Assembly (NCBI GenBank): GCA_026396945.1
Contig: JAPLVX010000089.1
Location: 2,344-17,918, forward strand
DNA: 15,575 nt
DNA from: Candidatus Falkowiibacteriota bacterium
GTDB taxonomy: Bacteria > Patescibacteriota > Patescibacteriia > Patescibacteriales > UBA12465
Reading direction: 5' to 3'
Position 1 is the first letter of the stretch, and each line of letters starts with the position of its first letter. The notes below the pieces were generated by a model, which saw nothing but the letters and a program-made list of their open reading frames with translations, was not told the origin of the DNA and searched no databases. Shown one piece after another: positions 6,484 to 12,115 of the stretch. The translations under genes were made by a program, and so were the position numbers.

Positions 6484-7797
6484 TTACGGTTTAGTCGTGA
6501 AAGATCCAGCGGGCGAGGCAGCTGATTCAATTTTATCAAAATCATTATAGGCAGTTACCTTCCAAGTATAGCCAGTATTTGGCGCCCAACTTATACCACC
6601 TGGTATCTTATAAGTTGAGCCGCCAGTGTAATCGGTTTTTATGGGGTTGCCGCCGGCCGCTGGAGTTATCTCTACTTTATAGAACTTTACGCCTGGCTGG
6701 GCCACCCACTTTAGAACCGAAGAAGTTGCCGTTATTGAGGGGTTATTTATTGGCGAAGTAATTGCGAAGGGTTTCAAGAAGTTAGATTTAAAAGGTTTTA
6801 CTTTAGACCACTTGTTGGCGGACCCAACCTGCCAATATAAAGTCTTGCCGGCATTGGTTTTAATTTTATCATAAAGATTGCCGCTGGTACTTTGAAATAA
6901 ATAATTTAAATTATCTACCGTGGTTGTGGCAGCGTTCTCCATTTTACTTTTATCAGATACTTTGATCATATATTGGCCGGCGGTATCAATTCTATTCCAG
7001 TAGAAAAGAACTCCGTTAAAACCAGTTTGAGCAAAAATTTGTTCTGGGGTTAGGCCAGAAGATCTTAATTCAAAATAATCTGACTTGGATGATGAGATTT
7101 GCCCAAGATTATTAAAAGAAACTATCTGCCAACAATATTTACCATTATCCAGTTTGGCCAAAATATTGGAAGAAATTTTCGTCCCGCCGACCATTAAATT
7201 CAGGGCTTCGGTGGTCGTGCAAGCGCCGGCGGCGTCGGTGGTATAGACAATCAGTTTATTGAATAAAATACCGCTGCCGTTTATTTTCCAAGAAAAATCT
7301 TTGGGCTGATCCTTGTAAATAATCGGGTTATCACCACTAGTTTTTTTAATTGGAAAAAGTAGGCTAGGAGCTGATGGACCAGAAGCGGTGGTAAATTTAA
7401 AACTGCTAGACCAATTAGAAGTAGTAGTAGTCGCACCGAGCTCGGCTCGTACTCGCCAATAATAAATCTGATTAGCCGTCAAATATTGACTCCCATTGCC
7501 ATCAACCAACTGGGTGGGAAGCAAATAATTTTGGTCGACCCAGAAATTTGGGGGGACTGAGGTGAATGGAGGATCCGGGAAAGTCGAAAAATTATTATTA
7601 TCGGCTTGGATTTGGACATCATAATTAGTGGCACCTGGCACATTAGCCCAATAAAGCGAAGTGACCGACGGATTATAATTCTTAGCATTATTGGCCGGAG
7701 AAATTAAAGTTGGCGCAGCCGGAGCGGCCGAAACCAAGCTTGGCAATAGGGCTAAAGAAAAAATTAGACCTAAACCAAATGAGATTTTTTTAAGCAT
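6484..7797 (-). CDS. Secreted protein of four fibronectin type III-like repeats
   Basis: The 437-residue product starts with a classic signal peptide: MLKK, a hydrophobic core FGLGLIFSLALLPSLV, then a probable cleavage after SA at about residue 24. The mature part is built from about four beta-sandwich repeats, near residues 26-137, 142-245, 250-340 and 341-437. Each ends with an aromatic-x-hydrophobic strand: YYWRVRA (112-118), YCWQIVS (221-227), LYWQVGS (320-326) and YTWKVTA (410-416). The repeats begin with SP-x-N-N-like turns (for example LISPANNAKNYNPS and ITSPINNPSI). These are features of fibronectin III-like domains in surface proteins and carbohydrate-binding modules. There is no C-terminal sorting motif or membrane anchor, so it is probably released or held by binding. 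The exact ligand is unknown. It is transcribed alone, between an extended -10 promoter and a terminator. Confidence 0.85.
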   Translation of the reverse strand: MLKKISFGLGLIFSLALLPSLVSAAPAAPTLISPANNAKNYNPSVTSLYWANVPGATNYDVQIQADNNNFSTFPDPPFTSVPPNFWVDQNYLLPTQLVDGNGSQYLTANQIYYWRVRAELGATTTTSNWSSSFKFTTASGPSAPSLLFPIKKTSGDNPIIYKDQPKDFSWKINGSGILFNKLIVYTTDAAGACTTTEALNLMVGGTKISSNILAKLDNGKYCWQIVSFNNLGQISSSKSDYFELRSSGLTPEQIFAQTGFNGVLFYWNRIDTAGQYMIKVSDKSKMENAATTTVDNLNYLFQSTSGNLYDKIKTNAGKTLYWQVGSANKWSKVKPFKSNFLKPFAITSPINNPSITATSSVLKWVAQPGVKFYKVEITPAAGGNPIKTDYTGGSTYKIPGGISWAPNTGYTWKVTAYNDFDKIESAASPAGSFTTKP

Positions 7798-7808
7798 AAA
7801 TTTTTTTA

Positions 7809-7835
7809 CTTAATCAATCATCGGAGATGATTAAG
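7809..7835. other. Bulged hairpin in the leader of the fibronectin-like gene
   Basis: CTTA and TAAG flank an inner stem ATCATC-GGA-GATGAT, with a 4-base bulge on one side, giving about 10 pairs. In the minus-strand mRNA it ends about 11 bases before the ATG at 7797. It covers the place where a ribosome would bind and lacks a U tract, so a role in translation or mRNA stability is more likely than termination. Confidence 0.45.
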
Positions 7836-7871
7836 ATAATTTATTTTTTAATATTTTAATTAACTTTTTAT

Positions 7872-7880
7872 ATTATAGCA
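7872..7880 (-). promoter_or_regulatory. Extended -10 promoter of the fibronectin-like gene
   Basis: On the minus strand the sequence TGCTATAAT (complement of 7872-7880) is a perfect extended -10. No good -35 is present. The predicted start is near 7865, with a leader of about 67 bases. Confidence 0.6.
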
Positions 7881-7883
7881 TGT

Positions 7884-7913
7884 TTGACGGAAAAGGTCCA
7901 AGAATGATAGGAT
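7884..7913 (+). promoter_or_regulatory. Possible promoter of the LysM-M23 gene
   Basis: TTGACG (7884-7889) and TAGGAT (7908-7913) are 18 bases apart on the plus strand. The start would be near 7920, giving an unusually long leader of about 160 AT-rich bases before the TTG at 8081. The rest of 7914-8080 shows no gene or clear hairpin. Confidence 0.35.
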
Positions 7914-8080
7914 AAATAGTATAAAAACACCAATTAATCAATAACTATATAATTAATCGTTCGCCCGCCAAACTAACAAGAATCCTGGTTAATTTTTCTT
8001 TAGCGCTTATAAAATCCCTAATTTTACTAAAAAATTTAAGTGTTAAAATTTTAGAATTAATCTTCCGACCTTTAAAATTT

Positions 8081-9319
8081 TTGTTTCGACTATTGTTTTA
8101 TAAAATATTAGTCAAATTTTATTATTGGGTTTTTCGTCTCCGTCAGGCCGGGTTTTCCAATAAATCTTTTGGCGAACTAAGCACGACTCGCTTGCGTCAC
8201 TTACTTCTTATAATTTTAATTGTTTTTATTATTATTGTAAACTTTGCTAATCGTAATAATACTAAAAACGCGTCCGACGAAATCTACCAGACAGTCTTGG
8301 CCAGATTAATACCGAGTGAGTTTGGTAATATTGAAGATCAAACCCTGATTGAAGACAGCAATACTTTACTTAATGTTAAAAATACTAAAGATAAATATCT
8401 CAACGAAACTTGCGTCGTCAAAAACAATCTGCAAATTAATCCTGGTTTCAAGCCAACGGAAATCTCTTTGGCTTTCACTCCGGATAATAGCGCGGTTATA
8501 AAACCAAATTTAATCGATATTGGAGGAGAAATAAGCGGCCTAACGACTAACACCCCGAAACGCCAAGAAATTATTTATTACACCGTTGGTAACGGTGATA
8601 CTATCAGTACAATCGCTAGCAGTTTTGGCATCAGCGTAAATACAATTCTCTGGGCGAATAATTTAAGCGCCTTTAGTCTTATCAGACCAGGGGATAAATT
8701 AACTATTCTCCCCGCCTCCGGCATTTTGTATGTGGTCGCGAAAGGCGATACTTTGGGGAAAATCGCCAAAAGCTATGGCGTGAGTGAAGAACAAATTACC
8801 AGTTGTAATAACCTAGGCGACGTCCTAGTCTTAGGACAAAAAATTATTATTCCCGGGGCCAAGAAATTAAGCACCCCTAGTTTGGCCAGTCGAACCAATG
8901 CCCCGACTTACTCCGGAGCCCAAGCAATTAAGAACTTCATCAAATCTCCCAAGGCTCAGCCGACAGCCAATAAAATGAATTGGCCGACGGTGGGCTACCG
9001 CATTACTCAATATTTCTCTTGGCGCCACCCCGGAGTTGATGTTGGGACGCCAATTTACGCGGCCGATGATGGCGTGGTTATAATCGCTCAAGGCGGCTGG
9101 AACGGTGGTTATGGCAATACGATCGTGATTGATCACGGGGGCGGCAAAAAAACTCGTTACGGGCACGCTTCTAAATTATTTGTTAGGGTCGGCGATACGG
9201 TGGCCAAAGGTGAAAATATCGCCGCCATGGGTTCAACTGGTCGTTCCACCGGACCGCATCTTCATTTTGAGGTTATAATTAACGGCGCCAAATATAATCC
9301 GCTAAATTATATAAGATAA
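8081..9319 (+). CDS. Membrane-anchored LysM-LysM-M23 peptidoglycan endopeptidase
   Basis: The 412-residue protein probably cleaves peptide cross-links of peptidoglycan outside the membrane. A basic cytoplasmic tail (1-40) is followed by one membrane helix LLLIILIVFIIIVNFA (41-56). Two LysM domains follow at about 166-210 (YTVGNGDTISTIASSFGIS) and 216-259 (YVVAKGDTLGKIAKSYGVS). The M23 (lysostaphin/LytM) domain covers about 300-412. Its zinc ligands are intact: H316 and D320 in RHPGVDV, H362 in YGHAS, and H393/H395 in PHLHFE. Between D320 and GTPIYA the usual short loop is missing, a minor deletion. There is no ATG before residue 299, so TTG at 8081 (or TTG at 8093) must be used. The next gene starts five bases after the stop and is probably co-transcribed. 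Confidence 0.92.
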   Translation: MFRLLFYKILVKFYYWVFRLRQAGFSNKSFGELSTTRLRHLLLIILIVFIIIVNFANRNNTKNASDEIYQTVLARLIPSEFGNIEDQTLIEDSNTLLNVKNTKDKYLNETCVVKNNLQINPGFKPTEISLAFTPDNSAVIKPNLIDIGGEISGLTTNTPKRQEIIYYTVGNGDTISTIASSFGISVNTILWANNLSAFSLIRPGDKLTILPASGILYVVAKGDTLGKIAKSYGVSEEQITSCNNLGDVLVLGQKIIIPGAKKLSTPSLASRTNAPTYSGAQAIKNFIKSPKAQPTANKMNWPTVGYRITQYFSWRHPGVDVGTPIYAADDGVVIIAQGGWNGGYGNTIVIDHGGGKKTRYGHASKLFVRVGDTVAKGENIAAMGSTGRSTGPHLHFEVIINGAKYNPLNYIR

Positions 9320-9324
9320 AAAAT

Positions 9325-9573
9325 ATGCATATTTTTTGGGGTTTGGTAATAATGGCCGCGGGCGCTTTTATGGTTATGAAAACCGAATGGCTTTTACAAA
9401 ATTTCGGCCGCTTAGCTTGGTTTGAGGCTAAATTAGGAACCGAAGGCGGCTCAAGATTAGGCTATAAGTTAATCGGTTTAATTATTATTATTATCGGGAT
9501 TATCCAAATGAGTGGCGGCATGGGCGGTTTCTTGACTTGGGCCCTAGGGCCAATCTTGAAATATAATAAATAA
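9325..9573 (+). CDS. Small two-helix membrane protein of unknown function
   Basis: The 82-residue protein has two hydrophobic segments, at about residues 3-19 (IFWGLVIMAAGAFMVMK region) and 47-62 (KLIGLIIIIIGIIQMSG region). A polar, conserved-looking loop WLLQNFGRLAWFEAKLGTEG separates them, with a short hydrophobic C-terminal tail. I do not recognise a named family. Its ATG is five bases after the M23 peptidase stop, which suggests a shared transcript and perhaps work at the same membrane site. The last 18 bases hold the promoter of the following tRNA gene. Confidence 0.8.
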   Translation: MHIFWGLVIMAAGAFMVMKTEWLLQNFGRLAWFEAKLGTEGGSRLGYKLIGLIIIIIGIIQMSGGMGGFLTWALGPILKYNK

Positions 9574-9583
9574 CCAGTATAAT
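9556..9583 (+). promoter_or_regulatory. Promoter of the tRNA-Ala gene
   Basis: TTGAAA (9556-9561) and TATAAT (9578-9583) are 16 bases apart, overlapping the end of the upstream CDS. The start would be near 9590, with a 5' leader of about 55 bases for RNase P to remove before 9646. Confidence 0.65.
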
Positions 9584-9645
9584 AAAAGTCTTGCGGACGG
9601 AGCTTGGAGTACCTATCAGATATTGGATAAGTTGCCTAAATCAAC

Positions 9646-9719
9646 GGGCCCCTAGCTCAGCTGGTTAGAGCACCTGCTTTGCAAGCAGGGGGTCAAGGGT
9701 TCGAATCCCTTGGGGTCCA
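9646..9719 (+). tRNA. tRNA-Ala (anticodon TGC)
   Basis: All four arms fold. The acceptor stem GGGCCCC/GGGGTCC contains G3:U70, the alanine identity pair. The D arm is GCTCAGCTGGTTAGAGC. The anticodon arm is CCTGC-TTTGCAA-GCAGG, with anticodon TGC at 9680-9682. The T arm is AAGGG-TTCGAAT-CCCTT. The discriminator is A9719. CCA is not encoded (CCTT follows), so the 3' end must be completed by CCA-adding enzyme. No terminator follows: a minus-strand ORF ends only two bases away. Confidence 0.97.
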
Positions 9720-9721
9720 CC

Positions 9722-10009
9722 TTAGGAGACAAAGACGCCAAAACGGAGTGAGATAATTTTTTGTTGGATTTCGTCAAAAGAATTGCCGTATTCCTTTTTG
9801 CTAACAGTTATTATTCTGGCATGTACCTCATTATCATTTTCTCCTAATGGTTCTGAATCGCTTAATCCAAAGCCAATAGCAAAATAATTTTCATGATCTA
9901 TTCCAATTATTTTTGCGAGATTAAAAAGTTCTGAACCAGCATGAGTGTCGATTTGGATTTCGCCGGAGTAATCTCCGTACTGTGTTCCATGAAGCTCTTT
10001 TAATTCCAT
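9722..10009 (-). CDS. Hypothetical protein, 95 residues
   Basis: The frame begins MELKELHGTQYGDYSGEIQ and ends SLRFGVFVS. Composition looks like a real soluble, acidic alpha/beta protein (regular mix of strands such as YFAIGFGLSD and ARIITVSKKEY, then a helix DEIQQKII). I recognise no family. It has no signal peptide or membrane segment. It converges on tRNA-Ala with two bases between them, an unusual arrangement that leaves no room for a separate tRNA terminator and suggests that DNA was joined here. No clear ribosome-binding site precedes the ATG at 10009. It could be the last gene of a loose minus-strand cluster with the XRE regulator. Confidence 0.6.
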   Translation of the reverse strand: MELKELHGTQYGDYSGEIQIDTHAGSELFNLAKIIGIDHENYFAIGFGLSDSEPLGENDNEVHARIITVSKKEYGNSFDEIQQKIISLRFGVFVS

Positions 10010-10304
10010 GACTAATTAAGTTTAAGTGATACGATCGTAAAGTATTGAATATGAATATACTGTCTAAATCCAAGCAAATGTAATAAAAATTTACATGACA
10101 GATATAAATTAAAAATACCCCCGACCAGGTAAAGCGGTGTTTACTTCAGCCCTATAGACAAAAAATCCGCCAAGCCAAGCCCTGCGGGTTCGTTACTCGG
10201 CTTGTCATATTTTTTGCTTTTTATAGGACTTCCGTTCACTACAGCCTCCTTTGCCTTGTGGCTATCTCTTTCTTTTCGCTTCGCTCCATTCAATCAATAG
10301 GCTA
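10010..10304. other. Intergenic stretch without a convincing gene
   Basis: Frames on both strands are broken every few dozen bases. The left half is AT-rich and holds the palindrome ACGATCGT near 10030. The middle holds the nested inverted repeat listed separately. The part from about 10228 to 10295 is pyrimidine-rich on the plus strand; on the minus strand it gives only short frames that end within 20 codons. It may be a decayed or dispersed non-coding element. Confidence 0.5.
10151..10227. repeat. 77-base nested inverted repeat (possible structured RNA or cruciform)
   Basis: Four arms nest in order: CCTATA (10151-10156) with TATAGG (10222-10227); CAAAAAAT (10159-10166) with ATTTTTTG (10209-10216); CAAGCC (10171-10176) with GGCTTG (10199-10204); and CCC (10180-10182) with GGG (10186-10188). 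Unpaired gaps are small. The pairing is far more than expected by chance for one 77-base stretch. It is not a simple terminator, because no T tract follows the outer stem. No transposase or integron core site is visible nearby. Confidence 0.6.
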
Positions 10305-10502
10305 TTATTGTTTCCGCCTTTCCCATCTATCCCAGACTTCTCTATTCGAATCACGAATGGACTGAATTGATCGAAGACTATAACGATCGGGATGTTTTTT
10401 GATTTCCATATCTAAATAAACTTCAGTAATAAGACTCGCATAGTATTCTAGGGCAAGTTCTTCATTCTGATATTCTTTAGACGTAGGATATTTTTCCTTC
10501 AT
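10305..10502 (-). CDS. Hypothetical protein, 65 residues
   Basis: A short, highly charged, mostly helical protein: MKEKYPTSKEYQNEELALEYY, then SLITEVYLDMEIKKH, then SIQSIRDSNREVWDRWERRKQ. Base composition and codon use look coding, but I recognise no family. It lies 70 bases after the XRE regulator gene on the same strand and may share its transcript. A small partner of a regulator, as in toxin-antitoxin or phage immunity pairs, is possible but not shown by any motif. Confidence 0.5.
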   Translation of the reverse strand: MKEKYPTSKEYQNEELALEYYASLITEVYLDMEIKKHPDRYSLRSIQSIRDSNREVWDRWERRKQ

Positions 10503-10572
10503 CTTTTAATTATGCCACAAATAGAAGAAAGGGGTGCCCCTGCTGGAGAATGGGAAGCTAAGAGGTGAGAGA

Positions 10573-10824
10573 TTAGTCTTGAGGTGGAATTGGATTTCTT
10601 GATTTCATGTCTGGATACAATTCCTGAGGTGTGACTTGATAAATATCCGCCAAACGAAAAAGGTTTATGATCCCTGGCAGACGGTGGCCATTTTCCCATT
10701 GCGATAGCCTGTTGTTACTCTTAAAACCCAGGCTAATCATGACATCGAACTGGGATAGTCCGACTTTTTGTCGACATTCTTTTAGACAATTGCCGATTGG
10801 AAGGTTAATATTTTGATTATTCAT
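10573..10824 (-). CDS. XRE/Cro-type helix-turn-helix transcriptional regulator
   Basis: I take the ATG complementary to 10822-10824, giving 83 residues. The frame is open to 10887, but the added 21 residues are hydrophobic and unlike the family. The HTH_3 domain covers about residues 11-68: IGNCLKECRQKVGLSQFDVM (helices 1-2), LGFKSNNRLSQWENGHRLPG (turn and recognition helix, with the hallmark SQWENG), then IINLFRLADIYQVTPQELYP (helices 4-5). It probably binds DNA as a dimer and represses nearby genes, as in phage, plasmid and toxin-antitoxin systems. A TATAAT on the minus strand (complement of 10832-10837) lies only about 8 bases before the ATG, so its mRNA may be leaderless. A tail of about 15 residues follows the domain. 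Confidence 0.88.
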   Translation of the reverse strand: MNNQNINLPIGNCLKECRQKVGLSQFDVMISLGFKSNNRLSQWENGHRLPGIINLFRLADIYQVTPQELYPDMKSRNPIPPQD

Positions 10825-10831
10825 ATTTATA

Positions 10832-10837
10832 ATTATA
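10832..10837 (-). promoter_or_regulatory. -10 box of the XRE gene, implying a leaderless mRNA
   Basis: The minus strand reads ACTATAATTATAAAT before the ATG; TATAAT is the complement of 10832-10837. Initiation 6-7 bases on would fall at or one base before the ATG at 10824. The -35 region is poor (TTATAT at 17 bases). Confidence 0.4.
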
Positions 10838-10860
10838 GTAATTACTTGATACACATATAA

Positions 10861-10905
10861 GGGGGTAAAAATCACCATACTTGGCAACTTTTCACCCCTA
10901 TGGGG
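10861..10905. promoter_or_regulatory. Possible operator repeats upstream of the XRE gene
   Basis: CCCC-TAT-GGGG (10895-10905) is an exact inverted repeat. Its left arm in ACCCC is mirrored by GGGGGT at 10861-10866, upstream of the XRE -10 box. Autoregulating XRE proteins often bind such dyads. The 10895-10905 dyad also overlaps the stop of the small upstream ORF, so the assignment is only tentative. Confidence 0.3.
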
Positions 10906-11065
10906 AGCGGTTTTTGGTAAATATAGCCGCTTCAGAGAGGGGAGGCCCTTCAGTTAATTCTGATTTTTCCTTTTCTTTTAATAACTTAGTGAGATAATTA
11001 CAATCTCTTGCAAACTTATTCCAGAAATGGTAGTTTTTGTTCGAAGGATATTTCTTGAAGTCCAC
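10898..11065 (-). CDS. Possible small protein, 55 residues, GTG start
   Basis: A minus-strand frame from GTG (complement of 11063-11065) to TAG (complement of 10898-10900) gives MDFKKYPSNKNYHFWNKFAR and then a Lys/Glu-rich helix and a SEAAIFTKNRSP tail. Composition is protein-like (aromatic-rich start, amphipathic helix). It lies just upstream of the XRE gene on the same strand, 73 bases away. No ribosome-binding site or known family is visible. An in-frame stop lies three codons before the GTG, so no longer form exists. Confidence 0.35.
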   Translation of the reverse strand: MDFKKYPSNKNYHFWNKFARDCNYLTKLLKEKEKSELTEGPPLSEAAIFTKNRSP

Positions 11066-11080
11066 AAAACATTAATACTC

Positions 11081-11173
11081 GCCAGGGAAAGGATCGTTAC
11101 AGTTAAGATGGTAACGAAAGCAATTGGGCGGTAAACTAATGATCCCGCGGAGGTTCAAACCCTCCCCCTGGCA
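11081..11173 (+). ncRNA. tRNA-like RNA with perfect acceptor stem and T arm but no normal D/anticodon arms
   Basis: GCCAGGG (11081-11087) and CCCTGGC (11166-11172) form a perfect 7-bp acceptor stem with discriminator A11173. The T arm GGAGG-TTCAAAC-CCTCC (11149-11165) is canonical and abuts the acceptor exactly as in tRNA. The remaining 61 bases do not fold as D plus anticodon arms. Instead GGATC (11091-11095) pairs with GATCC (11141-11145), enclosing the hairpin GTTAC/GTAAC (11096-11100 with 11111-11115) with a 10-base loop. AGTT in that loop can pair with AACT (11134-11137), a possible pseudoknot. CCA is not encoded. The layout (acceptor, T arm, central helix, no D stem) resembles the tRNA-like half of tmRNA, but the whole is only 93 bases. 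A strong terminator follows after one base. Confidence 0.6.
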
Positions 11174-11174
11174 C

Positions 11175-11204
11175 AAAGCGATAGTTAACGGCTATCGCTT
11201 TTTT
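11175..11204 (+). terminator. Rho-independent terminator of the tRNA-like RNA
   Basis: AAAGCGATAG (11175-11184) and CTATCGCTTT (11192-11201) form a perfect stem around TTAACGG and run into a T tract (six T in a row, 11199-11204). There is no ORF upstream on this strand, so the unit ended here is the tRNA-like RNA. Confidence 0.9.
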
Positions 11205-11250
11205 AAATCGGAAATCATAAATTCATAAGTCTATCTGAATTTATTTAGTA

Positions 11251-11279
11251 TTGACAATATTATAATAAAATGCTATATT
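11251..11279 (+). promoter_or_regulatory. Strong promoter of the 163-residue secreted protein
   Basis: TTGACA (11251-11256) is a perfect -35. TATATT (11274-11279) follows after exactly 17 bases and is preceded by an extended TGC. The start would be near 11286, with a leader of about 68 bases. Confidence 0.8.
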
Positions 11280-11353
11280 ACCCAGTTAGAAAGTTCGTTA
11301 ATAAATGTATAGATAAGTAACCTAAGTTAAACCCTTTAAAACCCAAAGTGCCC

Positions 11354-11845
11354 ATGAAGAGAATGATCCTGATGACCGCAATGCTTGCCTTTGCAGCTGT
11401 ATTATTTGCCCAAAATCAAACAAGCCCCGGAGCCGCCACCGACCAGATTTTTCTACAATTAATGGCCAAAAAGGCCGAACTTACCAACGCCCTGCTCCAA
11501 AAGACAACGACCCTCATGACCTGTCGTGAAAACCTGATAATCGCCAACGTACCAAATGGTAACCCCTCCCAGATAATCAGCAAAAACATGCTAAGTAATT
11601 CCGAGGCAACCCGTCTCCTCTATGCCACCGATTCGTTGCTGGGCTACTATATTCAATGTAATATAGAAAATATTGACACATACATAATGTGTTTTGACTC
11701 CCGGGTGTTTATCGCCCTGAATAGAAATTTAGATGTTGCTACTAAGGCATCTTTAGCTGAGAATAAACAGAATTTCACCAATATCCGGAACACAACTAAC
11801 ATGGTTTTAGCCAAAATAAAGAGCGAACAATCTAACTTAAGATAG
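11354..11845 (+). CDS. Secreted or periplasmic hypothetical protein, 163 residues
   Basis: The frame is open from a GTG at 11348, but the ATG at 11354 gives a clean signal peptide: MKR, then MILMTAMLAFAAVLFA, with likely cleavage before QNQTSPG at about residue 19-20. The mature part is predominantly helical: DQIFLQLMAKKAELTNALLQ, a segment with NPSQIISKNML, then DSLLGYYIQCNIENIDTYIM, and a last helix of Asn/Lys-rich sequence. Three Cys residues (in MTCRE, IQCNI and MCFD) could form disulphides. I recognise no family. Codon choice (more CTG, ACC, GCC) differs from the AT-rich genes left of the tRNA, which hints at a different origin. It has its own strong promoter and terminator and so forms a single-gene unit. 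Confidence 0.75.
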   Translation: MKRMILMTAMLAFAAVLFAQNQTSPGAATDQIFLQLMAKKAELTNALLQKTTTLMTCRENLIIANVPNGNPSQIISKNMLSNSEATRLLYATDSLLGYYIQCNIENIDTYIMCFDSRVFIALNRNLDVATKASLAENKQNFTNIRNTTNMVLAKIKSEQSNLR

Positions 11846-11874
11846 TAAGAAGCAGCGCTCGCTAAAAGATAAAG

Positions 11875-11904
11875 AAAAGGATGGACAAATCGTTCATCCT
11901 TTTT
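11875..11904 (+). terminator. Rho-independent terminator of the 163-residue secreted protein gene
   Basis: AAAAGGATGGAC (11875-11886) pairs with GTTCATCCTTTT (11892-11903), with one G-T pair, around the loop AAATC, and runs into a T-rich tail. It lies 30 bases after the stop at 11845. Confidence 0.88.
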
Positions 11905-11950
11905 CCTTTTCAAAAAACATTCATTATTAGCCATTTTTTACCTTACACCC

Positions 11951-11979
11951 TTGACATTTTTGAATAAATATAATATAAT
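11951..11979 (+). promoter_or_regulatory. Perfect consensus sigma70-type promoter of the 486-residue protein
   Basis: TTGACA (11951-11956), a 17-base spacer and TATAAT (11974-11979) match the full consensus. The start would be near 11986, leaving about 130 bases of leader before 12116. Confidence 0.88.
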
Positions 11980-11985
11980 AATCTA

Positions 11986-12115
11986 AATTAGCTGTTTAAC
12001 AATTTATTAAGAAAAAGAATAGCCCCGGAAAGGAGCCAATCGTTATTCCCTTAGTAAAGGCTAAAATAATCTGAAACTGAAAATTAATATTAACTGTAAA
12101 AAAACTGTCTGTAAA
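11986..12115 (+). promoter_or_regulatory. Long leader of the 486-residue protein mRNA
   Basis: The predicted 130-base leader holds a purine-rich GGAAAGGAG (about 12027-12035) that is not followed by a start codon, and short hairpins such as CCTT/AAGG near 12050. I see no known riboswitch. The SD-like block lies about 80 bases before the true ATG, which itself has no SD. Confidence 0.3.

Noticed and set aside
10151..10227. Integron attC site or IS end
   Set aside because: No GTTRRRY/RYYYAAC core pair, no integrase or transposase, and no flanking target duplication was seen.
10512..10568. Plus-strand 18-codon ORF (MPQIEERGAP...) between the XRE gene and the 65-residue ORF
   Set aside because: Very short, with no ribosome-binding site or known family. 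It may be a remnant, but nothing supports expression.
11081..11173. Ordinary class II tRNA (Ser, Leu, Tyr or Sec) at the tRNA-like locus
   Set aside because: Length fits, but no D stem and no 5-bp stem with a 7-base anticodon loop can be drawn. Full tmRNA is also excluded, because only 93 bases separate the two ends.
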